In this document: one piece after another, positions 8,115 through 16,765 of the stretch | Layout: every line of letters begins with the position of its first letter | Position numbering within the stretch: position 1 is the first letter of the stretch | Source of the DNA: Streptomyces gobiensis | GTDB taxonomy: Bacteria > Actinomycetota > Actinomycetes > Streptomycetales > Streptomycetaceae | Assembly (NCBI RefSeq): GCF_021216675.1 | Contig: NZ_CP086120.1 | Coordinates: 4,152,501-4,216,500 of the forward strand | Length of the DNA: 64,000 bases | Direction: 5' to 3' | Made by a program: the position numbers and the translations under genes | The notes under the pieces: generated by a model | The model's database searches: none | Told to the model about the DNA's origin: nothing | The model's input: the letters and a program-made list of their open reading frames with translations, nothing else

Positions 8115-9539
8115 TCAGCTGTCCTTGCCCAAGTGCAGGACGCGAACCATATTCGTGGTGCCCACCACCCCGGGCGGCGACCCCGCCGTCATGATCATGG
8201 TGTCGTCCTCGTTGTACCGCTGAAGCTTCAGCAGCTCCTGGTCCACCAGCCCGACCATGCCATCGGTGTTCTCCACATGCGGCACCACGAACGTCTCCAC
8301 GCCCCAGCTCAGAGTGAGCTGATTACGGGTGTTCGGGTCCTCCGTAAACGCCAGAATCGGCTGGACGGTGCGATAGCGGGCGAGCCGCCGCGCGGTGTCG
8401 CCGGACTTGGTGAAGGCCACCAGTGCCTTGGCATCCAGGAAATCCGCCATCTCGCAGGCCGCACGGGCGACCGAACCGCCCTGGGTGCGCGGCTTCTTGC
8501 CCGGCACCAGCGGCTGGAGGCCCTTGGACAGCAGTTCCTGTTCAGCCGCCGCGACGATCTTCGACATCGTCTTCACGGTCTCGATCGGGTACTGGCCGAC
8601 CGAGGACTCCGCGGAGAGCATGACCGCGTCCGCGCCGTCCAGGATCGCGTTGGCGACATCGGACGCCTCGGCGCGGGTCGGCCGCGAGTTGGTGATCATC
8701 GACTCCATCATCTGGGTCGCCACGATCACCGGCTTGGCGTTACGGCGGCACAGCTCGATAAGCCGCTTCTGCACCATCGGGACCTTCTCCAGCGGGTATT
8801 CCACCGCCAGGTCACCACGGGCCACCATCACACCGTCGAAGGAGAGGACGACCTCTTCCATGTTCTCGACGGCCTGCGGCTTCTCGACCTTGGCGATCAC
8901 CGGCACCCGGCGGCCGACCTCGTCCATCACCCGGTGCACATCGCGGACGTCCTTGGCGTTCCGTACAAAGGAGAGCGCGACCATGTCGCAGCCCATCCGG
9001 AGGGCGAACTTCAGGTCATCGATGTCCTTTTCGGACAGCGCCGGGACGTTGACCGCCGCACCGGGCAGGTTGATGCCCTTGTGGTCGGAGATCACACCGC
9101 CCTCGATGACGATGGTGCGTACCCGCGGCCCGTCGACCTCCACGACCTGGAGGGCGACATTGCCGTCGTTGATCAGGATCGGGTCGCCCTTGGCGACATC
9201 CGCCGCGAGCCCCTTGTAGGTGGTGCCGCAGATGGTCTTGTCACCGGGGACGTCCTCGGTGGTGATGGTGAATTCCTCACCGCGGACCAGCTCCACCGGC
9301 CCTTCGGCGAAGGTGGCCAGGCGGATCTTCGGGCCCTGCAGGTCGGCGAGGACGCCGACCGCGTGCCCGGTCTCCTCGGCGGCCTTACGGAGGCGGTCGT
9401 ACCGCTCCTCGTGCTCCGGCTGAGTGCCGTGACTCATATTGAAGCGGGCCACGTTCATGCCGGCCTCGATCAGCGTTTTCAGCTGGTCGTAGGAGTCGAC
9501 GGCGGGACCCAGGGTGCAGACGATTTTGGAACGGCGCAT
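8115..9539 (-). CDS. pyk: Pyruvate kinase
   Basis: A 474-residue protein that makes pyruvate and ATP from phosphoenolpyruvate in glycolysis. The barrel starts with RRSKIVCTLGPA; the metal/phosphate site reads MVARGDLAVEYPLEKVPMVQ and is followed by the signature segment ATQMMESMITNSRPTRAE. A C-terminal regulatory domain is present (about 340-474). The ATG at 9539 starts at the conserved MRRSKIVCTLGP; the frame is open 10 codons further but that lies upstream of the family start. It is 61 bp downstream of ackA on the same strand and probably shares its transcript, placing three pyruvate/acetyl-phosphate enzymes together. Confidence 0.96.
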   Translation of the reverse strand: MRRSKIVCTLGPAVDSYDQLKTLIEAGMNVARFNMSHGTQPEHEERYDRLRKAAEETGHAVGVLADLQGPKIRLATFAEGPVELVRGEEFTITTEDVPGDKTICGTTYKGLAADVAKGDPILINDGNVALQVVEVDGPRVRTIVIEGGVISDHKGINLPGAAVNVPALSEKDIDDLKFALRMGCDMVALSFVRNAKDVRDVHRVMDEVGRRVPVIAKVEKPQAVENMEEVVLSFDGVMVARGDLAVEYPLEKVPMVQKRLIELCRRNAKPVIVATQMMESMITNSRPTRAEASDVANAILDGADAVMLSAESSVGQYPIETVKTMSKIVAAAEQELLSKGLQPLVPGKKPRTQGGSVARAACEMADFLDAKALVAFTKSGDTARRLARYRTVQPILAFTEDPNTRNQLTLSWGVETFVVPHVENTDGMVGLVDQELLKLQRYNEDDTMIMTAGSPPGVVGTTNMVRVLHLGKDS

Positions 9540-9600
9540 GGTGGCGATCCTATCGTTTTGTTTAGACACGAAACGTACTGGGGGTGACCTGGCTCACCGA

Positions 9601-10809
9601 TCAAGGGCTGACCAGTGCGTACGCCTGTGCGGCGATCTCAAGCTCCTCGTCGGTCGGTACCACGGCGACGGCGACCCGGGCGTACTGCGGAGAGATCACC
9701 CGGGCCTGGTCCGAGCGCACCGCGTTGAGCTCTGCGTCGAGGGCCAGGCCCAGCTCCTCCAGCCCGGTGACCGCCGCCTCCCGAACCGGGGCGGAGTTCT
9801 CTCCGATGCCCGCGGTGAAGGCCACCGCGTCCACCGTGCCGAGCACGGCGCTGTACGCGCCGATGTACTTCTTCAGCCGGTGAATATAGATGTCAAACGC
9901 GAGCTTTGCCCGCTCATCGCCCTCGTCGATACGCCGGACGATCTCCCGCATATCGTTGTCGCCGCACAGACCTATCAGTCCGCTGCGCTTGTTGAGCAGC
10001 GTGTCGATCTCGTCTATCGACTTCCCCGCGACCCGGGAGAGATGGAAGATCACGGCCGGGTCGATGTCGCCGGAGCGGGTACCCATCACCAGCCCTTCGA
10101 GTGGGGTGAGCCCCATCGAGGTGTCCACGCAACGACCGCCCGCGACCGCTGAGGCCGAGGCGCCATTGCCCAGGTGCAGCACGATGACGTTGACCTCGGA
10201 CGGGTCCTTGTCCAGCAGCTCGGCGGTCTTGCGGGAGACATACGCGTGTGAGGTGCCATGAAAGCCGTAGCGCCGGACGCGGTGCTCATCGGCGGTCTCG
10301 GTATCGATCGCGTAGCGCGCCGCGTGCTCCGGCATGGTGGTGTGGAAGGCGGTATCGAAGACCGCGACCTGCGGAAGGTCCGGGTTGAGCGTCTGGGCGG
10401 TCTTGATGCCGGTGAGATTCGCCGGGTTGTGCAGCGGTGCCACCGGCACCAGCCGTTCGATCTCGGCGAGCACAGCGTCGTCGATCACGGTCGGGGCGGT
10501 GAACTTCTGTCCGCCGTGCACCACGCGATGGCCGATGGCGGCCAGGCCGGGCGAGTCCAGACCCAGCCCGTCCGAGGCCAGCTCATTGGCTACGGCCTTC
10601 AGCGCCGCCTCATGGTCGGCTATCGGAGCCTCGCGCTCACGTCTGGCACCGCCCGCCGGGGTGTGTGCCAGCCGGGAGCTGGTCTCACCGATCCGCTCCA
10701 CCAGGCCCACCGCGAGCCGGGCCCCATCGGCCATGTCCAGCAGTTGGTACTTCACCGATGAGGAGCCGGAGTTAAGAACGAGCACGCGAGTCGCCGTCGT
10801 GGCGGTCAT
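9601..10809 (-). CDS. ackA: Acetate kinase
   Basis: A 402-residue protein of the ASKHA fold that interconverts acetyl phosphate plus ADP with acetate plus ATP. It has the N-terminal signature LVLNSGSSSVKYQ, substrate residues in HRVVHGG and FDTAFHTTMPEHA, the GFHGTSHAYVS motif and GTRSGDIDP. It starts 3 nt after the pta stop codon, so the two are co-transcribed and probably translationally coupled. Together they form the acetyl-CoA to acetate overflow route. Confidence 0.96.
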   Translation of the reverse strand: MTATTATRVLVLNSGSSSVKYQLLDMADGARLAVGLVERIGETSSRLAHTPAGGARREREAPIADHEAALKAVANELASDGLGLDSPGLAAIGHRVVHGGQKFTAPTVIDDAVLAEIERLVPVAPLHNPANLTGIKTAQTLNPDLPQVAVFDTAFHTTMPEHAARYAIDTETADEHRVRRYGFHGTSHAYVSRKTAELLDKDPSEVNVIVLHLGNGASASAVAGGRCVDTSMGLTPLEGLVMGTRSGDIDPAVIFHLSRVAGKSIDEIDTLLNKRSGLIGLCGDNDMREIVRRIDEGDERAKLAFDIYIHRLKKYIGAYSAVLGTVDAVAFTAGIGENSAPVREAAVTGLEELGLALDAELNAVRSDQARVISPQYARVAVAVVPTDEELEIAAQAYALVSP

Positions 10810-10812
10810 GCT

Positions 10813-12927
10813 TCACACGCCCCTTTCCTGGGCCTGGATGGCGGTGATCGCCACGGTGTTGACGATGTCCTGGACCAGTGCGCCACGCGAAAGGTCGTTG
10901 ACCGGCTTACGCAGGCCCTGCATGACCGGGCCGACGGCGACGGCACCGGCCGAGCGCTGTACGGCCTTATAGGTGTTGTTGCCGGTGTTGAGATCGGGGA
11001 AGACCAGCACGGTGGCCTGCCCGGCGACCGGTGACCCCGGCAGCTTGGTGGCCGCGACGGACGGCTCAACGGCGGCGTCGTACTGGATCGGGCCGTCCAC
11101 CAGCAGATCCGGGCGGTGCTGGCGTACCAGCTCGGTGGCCTGCCGCACCTTGTCCACATCCGCGCCCGTACCGGACGTACCGGTGGAGTAGGACAGCATC
11201 GCGATCCGCGGCTCCACACCGAAGTGTGCGGCGGTCGCCGCCGACTGGATGGCGATATCGGCCAGCTGCTCCGCGTTCGGGTCCGGGTTGACCGCGCAGT
11301 CGCCGTAGACCAGGACCTTGTCGGACAGGCACATAAAGAAGACCGAGGAGACGATCGACGCCTCCGGTTTGGTCTTGATGATCTCGAAGGCGGGACGGAT
11401 GGTTGCGGCGGTGGAGTGCACCGCGCCGGAGACCATGCCGTCGGCCAGGCCCTCCTGCACCATCAGGGTGCCGAAGTAGGAGACATCTGCGACGACGTCG
11501 TAGGCCAGCTCATAGGTGGCGCCCTTGTGTGCACGGAGCTTGGCGTACAGCTCGGCGAAGCGCTCGCGCAGCGGCGAGGTGGCCGGGTCGACGACACGCG
11601 CGGTCGCCCCGGGGCCCTCGGCGATCTCATCGGGACCGAGCAGATTGAGGTTGACGCCCAGATCGGCGGCGCGCTTACGGACCGCGGCGTCCTCACCCAG
11701 CAGCGTGAGATTGCAGATGTTGCGGCGCAGCAGTACCTCGGCGGCGCGTAGCACCCGCTCCTCGGTGCCCTCGGGGAGCACCACATTGCGCCGGACGGAC
11801 CGGGAGCGTTCGATCAGCTCATGCTCGAACATCATCGGGGTGACCCGGTCGCTCTGTACGACCGCCAGCCGCTCGGTGAGCTGCTTGGAGTCAATGTGCG
11901 ACTCAAACAGGCCCAGCGCGATCTCCGCCTTACGCGGGTTGGTCGCGTTGAGCTTGCCCTCCAGGGCGAAGAGTTCGGCGGCGGTCGGGAAGGAGCCGCT
12001 GGGCACCGCCAGCACCGGGGTGCCGGGGGCGAGCCGGGCGGCGAGCGCCATGGTCTCGTCACCGGGGCGCTGGTCCAGGGTGAGCAGCACACCCGCGATG
12101 GGCGGGGCGCCCGCGGAGTGCGCGGCCAGCGACCCGATGATCAGGTCGGCGCGGTCCCCCGGCGTCATCACCAGGCAGCCCTCGGTGAGGGCGGGCAGGA
12201 ACGTCGGCAGCATCGCACCGCCGAAGACGAAGTTACGGCAGTCCCGGGCCAGCCCGGCCGGGTCTCCCAGCAGCACCTCGGCACCGAGCTCATCGACGAC
12301 CTGCTGAACGGTCGGCGCGGCGAGCGCGGGCTCTTCGGGCAGTACGTAGACCGGCTCCGGCAGATGGTGGCCGAGTGCCCGGGCGGCCTCGGCGGCATGG
12401 CTGTCCCGCACCCGGTTGGCGACCATGGCGATCACCTCACAGCCGAGCGAGGTGAAGGCATGGTGGGCGTTGCGTACGTCGGCCACCACCGAGTCGGCGC
12501 TCTGGTCGAGCCCGGCCACCACGGGCAGGACGGCCGCGCCGAGCTCATTGGCGATCCGGGCGTTGAGTGCCAGCTCGGCGGGGAGGCCCGTATCGGCGTA
12601 GTCGGTGCCCAGGACGAGGACGGCCTCATAGTCCTTGGCGACCCCGTGAAAGCAGTCGACGAGCTGAGATATCAGCTCGTCGGTGCCCTTCTCCGCCTGC
12701 AGTACGGCGGCTTCGTCATAGCGGAGACCGACCATGCTGCCCGGCGGCTGGACCAGCCGGTAACGGCTGCGCAGCAGATCCAGCAGCGGATCCGGGGCAT
12801 CGTGGGCGAGCGGACGGAACACCCCCACCCGGTCGATTCGGCGGGTCAGCAGCTCCATGACCCCCAGCTCGACCACCTGCCGACCGTCACCGCGGCCAAT
12901 GCCGGTTACGTACACGCTGCGCGTCAC
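10813..12927 (-). CDS. pta: Phosphate acetyltransferase, three-domain type
   Basis: A 704-residue enzyme converting acetyl-CoA and phosphate to acetyl phosphate. The N-terminal third is a P-loop-like AAA/BioD-type domain (MTRSVYVTGIGRGDGRQV; the P-loop is degenerate). A DRTGG-type domain follows (about 215-330), and the catalytic PTA_PTB domain covers about 375-700 (SYSTGTSGTGADVDKVRQ, VFPDLNTGNNTYKAVQR). The length matches the long E. coli type rather than the short 330-residue type. It is first in the pta-ackA-pyk set and divergent from pfkA. Confidence 0.96.
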   Translation of the reverse strand: MTRSVYVTGIGRGDGRQVVELGVMELLTRRIDRVGVFRPLAHDAPDPLLDLLRSRYRLVQPPGSMVGLRYDEAAVLQAEKGTDELISQLVDCFHGVAKDYEAVLVLGTDYADTGLPAELALNARIANELGAAVLPVVAGLDQSADSVVADVRNAHHAFTSLGCEVIAMVANRVRDSHAAEAARALGHHLPEPVYVLPEEPALAAPTVQQVVDELGAEVLLGDPAGLARDCRNFVFGGAMLPTFLPALTEGCLVMTPGDRADLIIGSLAAHSAGAPPIAGVLLTLDQRPGDETMALAARLAPGTPVLAVPSGSFPTAAELFALEGKLNATNPRKAEIALGLFESHIDSKQLTERLAVVQSDRVTPMMFEHELIERSRSVRRNVVLPEGTEERVLRAAEVLLRRNICNLTLLGEDAAVRKRAADLGVNLNLLGPDEIAEGPGATARVVDPATSPLRERFAELYAKLRAHKGATYELAYDVVADVSYFGTLMVQEGLADGMVSGAVHSTAATIRPAFEIIKTKPEASIVSSVFFMCLSDKVLVYGDCAVNPDPNAEQLADIAIQSAATAAHFGVEPRIAMLSYSTGTSGTGADVDKVRQATELVRQHRPDLLVDGPIQYDAAVEPSVAATKLPGSPVAGQATVLVFPDLNTGNNTYKAVQRSAGAVAVGPVMQGLRKPVNDLSRGALVQDIVNTVAITAIQAQERGV

Positions 12928-12980
12928 GCGTGCTCTCTCCCTCTGCCTGCAAAGCTTCCGTCATTGATACGACTACCCCC

Positions 12981-13009
12981 TTGACAATACCTGCGCGTCT
13001 GGATAAGTC
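12981..13009 (+). promoter_or_regulatory. Possible sigma-70-type promoter for pfkA
   Basis: ttgaca at 12981-12986 is followed after 16-17 bp by ataagtc (13003-13009), a fair match to a Streptomyces HrdB promoter. It lies about 110 bp upstream of the pfkA start in the pta-pfkA divergent gap. The -10 match is only partial, so this is a suggestion. Confidence 0.4.
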
Positions 13010-13117
13010 GCGCGCCAGGCATCAGCATGGTGGGTGAGCCGTTCTGGGCCGCGTTCAAGACGTGAAACAATCCCCCCGGCTCAATCGGACCGTCCCCGAT
13101 CAGGAGTAGCGATCAGC

Positions 13118-14143
13118 ATGCGCATCGGAGTCCTCACCGCCGGCGGCGACTGCCCCGGCCTGAACGCCGTCATCCGATCGGTCGTGCACCGTGCCGTGGT
13201 GGATCGCGGCGATGAGGTCATCGGCTTTGAAGACGGCTTCAAGGGTCTGCTCGACGGCCGTTACCGCGAGCTCGACCTCAACTCCGTCAGCGGCATCCTC
13301 GCCCGGGGCGGCACGATTCTGGGCTCGGCCCGGCTGGAGCGCGACCGGCTGCGCGAGGCCTGCGACAACAGCGAGGAGCTGCTGGGCCGCCTCAAGATTG
13401 ACGCGCTCATCCCGATCGGTGGCGAGGGCACCCTCACCGCCGCGAACATGCTCTCCGAGGCCGGGCTTCCGGTCGTCGGTGTCCCGAAGACGATCGACAA
13501 CGACATCTCCGCGACCGACCGCACCTTCGGCTTCGATACGGCCGTGGGCGTGGCGACCGAGGCCATCGACCGGCTCAAGACCACCGCCGAGTCCCACCAG
13601 CGGGTGATGGTCGTCGAGGTCATGGGCCGCCACGCGGGCTGGATCGCCCTGGAGGCGGGCATGGCCAGCGGCGCACACGGCATCTGCCTTCCCGAGCGGC
13701 CCTTTGAGGTCGACGATCTGTGCAAGATGGTCGAGGAGCGCTTCTCCCGCGGCAAGAAGTTCGCGGTCGTGTGTGTCGCGGAGGGCGCGCGCCCGGCGGA
13801 GGGCTCGATGCCGTACGAGCACGGTGAGATCGACCAGTACGGCCATGAGCGCTTCGCCGGCATCGGGAACCGGCTCGCGAACGAGCTGGAACACCGCCTC
13901 GGCAAGGAGGCCCGGCCGGTCATCCTGGGCCATGTGCAGCGCGGCGGCACCCCGACCGCGTACGACCGGGTGCTCGCCACCCGCTTCGGCTGGCACGCGG
14001 TGGAGGCCGCGCACCGCGGCGACTTCGGCATGATGACCGCCCTGCGCGGCACGGACATCGTCCTGGCGCCCCTCGCGGACGCCACCCGCGAACTCAAGAC
14101 GGTCCCCCAGAACCGCATGGACGAAACCGAAGCGGTCTTCTGA
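13118..14143 (+). CDS. pfkA: 6-phosphofructokinase
   Basis: A 341-residue protein phosphorylating fructose 6-phosphate. It shows GVLTAGGDCPGLNAVIRS at the nucleotide site, GGEGTLTAANML, PKTIDNDISATDRTFGFDTA with the catalytic TIDND aspartate, MGRHAGWIAL and the C-terminal HVQRGGTPTAYDR. The Gly in GGEGT (Asp in PPi enzymes) with the Lys in PKTIDND (Gly in classic ATP enzymes) is the mixed pattern known from actinomycete ATP-dependent enzymes. The ATG at 13118 is used because the protein starts at the conserved MRIGVLTAGG and has cagga upstream. Confidence 0.95.
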   Translation: MRIGVLTAGGDCPGLNAVIRSVVHRAVVDRGDEVIGFEDGFKGLLDGRYRELDLNSVSGILARGGTILGSARLERDRLREACDNSEELLGRLKIDALIPIGGEGTLTAANMLSEAGLPVVGVPKTIDNDISATDRTFGFDTAVGVATEAIDRLKTTAESHQRVMVVEVMGRHAGWIALEAGMASGAHGICLPERPFEVDDLCKMVEERFSRGKKFAVVCVAEGARPAEGSMPYEHGEIDQYGHERFAGIGNRLANELEHRLGKEARPVILGHVQRGGTPTAYDRVLATRFGWHAVEAAHRGDFGMMTALRGTDIVLAPLADATRELKTVPQNRMDETEAVF

Positions 14144-14451
14144 CCCCACATGTTGTGGGCACTCTCCCCCAGCTAACGCTGGGAGGTGCCCCCAGCCCCG
14201 CGAGGGGCGTGGGTCCACCCTGCTACGCAACCACCCACCCACGCCAGCCACGACGCTCCGGCCCACCCCGGGGCGGAGCTCGCGACGCTTGGTGGGCACA
14301 ACACCGGCCACCGGCTTGCACCCGAAGAACCGGGGCCCGGGGCGGAGCCCCCGGTTCCGGGAAGGTGGGGGCACCTCCTGGGGGCACCTCCCAGACGGAG
14401 TCTGGGGGAGGTAGCTGGGGGCGGGTTGGGGGAAAGCCCCCCGGGCGGGGG
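14144..14451. repeat. GC-rich intergenic repeat between convergent genes
   Basis: This 308-bp gap between pfkA and the response regulator begins with gttgtgggcactctccccca (14152) and continues almost identically to the 7790-8114 copy (gctacgcaaccacccaccc, gccagccacgacgctccgg, tggtgggcacaacaccggcc, ggggcggagcccc). No gene is credible. Confidence 0.75.
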
Positions 14452-15135
14452 TCACCCGCGGCGCCCCCAGTGATAGAGGTGCTCCGGGCGGCCCTGGCCG
14501 CCATAGCGGGGCGCCCGCTCCACCAGCCCGCGCTCAGCCAGATGTTCCAGATAGCGCCGTGCCGTCACCCGGGAAGCCCCAATCCGCTCGCCCACCTGAC
14601 TCGCGGAGAGCCCCTGCGGCGCCTCCTGCCGCAGATGGTCAACAACGGCCTCCAGCGTCTGATTGCTCATCCCCTTCGGCAGCGGTCCGCCGACACTGCC
14701 CCGCAGCGCCGCGAAGGCGCGGTCAACATCCTGCTGGGCCGTCGCCTCACCATGGAAGACCAGCTGACGACGGTAGTCGGCGTAGCGCTCAAGCTTGTCG
14801 CGGAACGCGGCGAACGTGAACGGCTTCAGCAGATACTGCACCACCCCATGGGCCACCACGGACCGTACGACGTCCACATCACGTGCCGAGGTGATCGCGA
14901 TGACATCCGTCAGATGGCCCCGGGCACGCAGCCCACGGCAGACATCAAGACCGGTCATATCGGGCAGATAGAAGTCCAGCAGCACCAGATCCACCGACTG
15001 CCTGTCAAGAAATTCCAGCGCCTCCGCGCCCCGGTGGACGGTGCCAACGGCGACAAAGCCCGGCACCCGCTCAACAAACTGCGTGTGGGCGCCCGCGATC
15101 CGGGGGTCGTCCTCGACGACCAGCGTCCTGATCAC
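14452..15135 (-). CDS. CitB/DcuR-type response regulator
   Basis: A 227-residue protein. Residues 1-120 are a receiver domain (acidic pocket VVEDD, phosphoacceptor Asp in LVLLDFYLPDMTG, conserved Thr/Ser in AITSARD, Lys in YLLKPFTF). A linker leads to a C-terminal winged HTH (LSASQVGERIGASRVTARRY), the arrangement of CitB/DcuR regulators that control carboxylate uptake. It starts 3 nt after the kinase stop codon, so the pair is one operon. The adjacent DASS transporter is a likely target. Confidence 0.93.
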   Translation of the reverse strand: MIRTLVVEDDPRIAGAHTQFVERVPGFVAVGTVHRGAEALEFLDRQSVDLVLLDFYLPDMTGLDVCRGLRARGHLTDVIAITSARDVDVVRSVVAHGVVQYLLKPFTFAAFRDKLERYADYRRQLVFHGEATAQQDVDRAFAALRGSVGGPLPKGMSNQTLEAVVDHLRQEAPQGLSASQVGERIGASRVTARRYLEHLAERGLVERAPRYGGQGRPEHLYHWGRRG

Positions 15136-15138
15136 GAC

Positions 15139-16713
15139 TCATCGCCTCCGTAGCCGCACGGTGAAGACGGCACCGTCGCCGCTGTTCACGTCGACCTCGC
15201 CGTCATAGCGGTTGATCACCTGTTTGACGAGGGCGAGCCCGAGCCCCCGGCCATGTGCCCCCTCAGCGCGCTTTGTGGACCAGCCCCTGGTGAACATCGC
15301 GTCAAGGTTCGCGCTGTCCACACCCCGGCCCGAATCGGCCACCCGGACCAGCAGCGCGCCATCCTCCTCGGTGCGGGCCGTGACCGACACCCTCCGGGGC
15401 GGCTCACCGGCCAGCGCCGCGTCAATCGCGTTGTCCACCAGATTGCCCACCAGCGTCACCAAGTCCCGCGCGTCGACGTCCGTCTCCGCCACCGCGGTGT
15501 CCTCAGTGACGGTCAGCTCAACGCCCCGCTCGGCGGCCTGCGCCGCCTTTCCCAGCAGCAGCGCGGCGAGCGCGGGTTCCTCGACCTCGCTGGTCAGCCG
15601 GTCGGCGAGTTCCTGCGCGGAGGCCAGCTCCACGGTGGCGAACTCCACCGCCTCCTGCGGGCGTCCCAGCTCAATCATGGTGACCACGGTGTGCAACCGG
15701 TTCGCCGACTCATGCGCCTGGGAACGCAGCGCCTCGGCGAAGCCACGCACCGAGTCCAGCTCCCCGGCCAGCGACTCCAGCTCGGTGTGGTCGCGCAGTG
15801 TGGTGACGGTGCCCAGCGGGCGGCCGTCCTTCTCAATACGTTCCTGGTTCACCACGAGCACCCGGTCGCCGTATACGCACAGCTCATCGTGGACCGGCTC
15901 GCCAGAGCCCAAGCGACCGCTCAGCGGCTCGGCCACCCCCAGCTCCCGCACCGGGCGGCCCTCTGGGTGCTCGGGCAGCCCCAGCAGCCGACGCGCCTCA
16001 TCATTGGCGAGGGTGAGCCCGCCACCCGGATCCATGATGAGCAGTCCTTCGCGCACATTGCGCAGTACGGCGTCATGGTGCTCGTACAGTCGGCTGATCT
16101 CGGCGGCCCCCAGCCCCAGTGTCTGCCGCCGGAGGCGTCGGCTGATTGCCCACGATCCCGCTCCGGCCACCAGCAGCGCCACCGTCGATACGACCGCCAC
16201 CGGGACAATACGCCGCCGCACCTCATCCCCGATCTGCTCCTGCAGAATCCCGATCGAGACCAGCCCGAGCAGCTGACCGTCCGCCGTCTCGACCGGCACC
16301 ACAGCCCGTACTGACGGGCCCAGCGTCCCCTCATAGGACTCGGTGAATCTCTCCCCCCGCAGCGAGGGTTCGATAGTGCCGATGAACTTCTCGCCGAGCA
16401 CCTCCGGATTGGGGTGGGAGTAGCGGGTCCGGTCGGTCGCCATAAAGACAATGAAGTCGGTGCCGGTGGCCTTCCGTACCGACTCGGCGAGCGGCTGAAG
16501 CGTATGTGTGGGCTCCGGTTCGGTGAAGGCGCTGCGGACCTCGGGGAGTTGGGCGAGGCCGGAGGAGAGGGTGAGCACCTGATGCCCGGCGTCCGCCCGG
16601 CTGTCCCGGCGCGCTTCCAGGACCACCAGGACGACTCCGGACCCGACCAGGAGAAGAATCACCGCGAGCTGAAGCACAAAGAGCTGTTGTGCCAGGCTCA
16701 GCCGATTTCGCAT
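15139..16713 (-). CDS. CitA/DcuS-type sensor histidine kinase
   Basis: A 524-residue membrane kinase. Helix 1 (about 13-33) and helix 2 (about 172-192) bracket an extracellular PDC/Cache-like sensor (FIVFMATDRTRYSHPNPEVL matches the carboxylate-sensing part of CitA/DcuS). A cytoplasmic PAS domain follows (NVREGLLIMDPGGGLTLAND). The phosphoacceptor is the His in RSQAHESANRLHTV, and the ATPase domain has the N box LVGNLVDNAIDAAL and G boxes near GRGVDS and GRGLGLALVKQV. Probable ligand: a di- or tricarboxylate, by family. It is 52 bp downstream of the DASS transporter gene on the same strand. Confidence 0.94.
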   Translation of the reverse strand: MRNRLSLAQQLFVLQLAVILLLVGSGVVLVVLEARRDSRADAGHQVLTLSSGLAQLPEVRSAFTEPEPTHTLQPLAESVRKATGTDFIVFMATDRTRYSHPNPEVLGEKFIGTIEPSLRGERFTESYEGTLGPSVRAVVPVETADGQLLGLVSIGILQEQIGDEVRRRIVPVAVVSTVALLVAGAGSWAISRRLRRQTLGLGAAEISRLYEHHDAVLRNVREGLLIMDPGGGLTLANDEARRLLGLPEHPEGRPVRELGVAEPLSGRLGSGEPVHDELCVYGDRVLVVNQERIEKDGRPLGTVTTLRDHTELESLAGELDSVRGFAEALRSQAHESANRLHTVVTMIELGRPQEAVEFATVELASAQELADRLTSEVEEPALAALLLGKAAQAAERGVELTVTEDTAVAETDVDARDLVTLVGNLVDNAIDAALAGEPPRRVSVTARTEEDGALLVRVADSGRGVDSANLDAMFTRGWSTKRAEGAHGRGLGLALVKQVINRYDGEVDVNSGDGAVFTVRLRRR

Positions 16714-16765
16714 ATCAGGGATTCTCGCAGGTCAGGCCGGGGCCGTGGGGATCAAGAACCGGGCA

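Noticed and set aside
7959..9587. 542-codon frame on the plus strand across pyk
   Set aside because: Antisense to a complete pyruvate kinase and starting in a repeat; composition shows no protein-like features.
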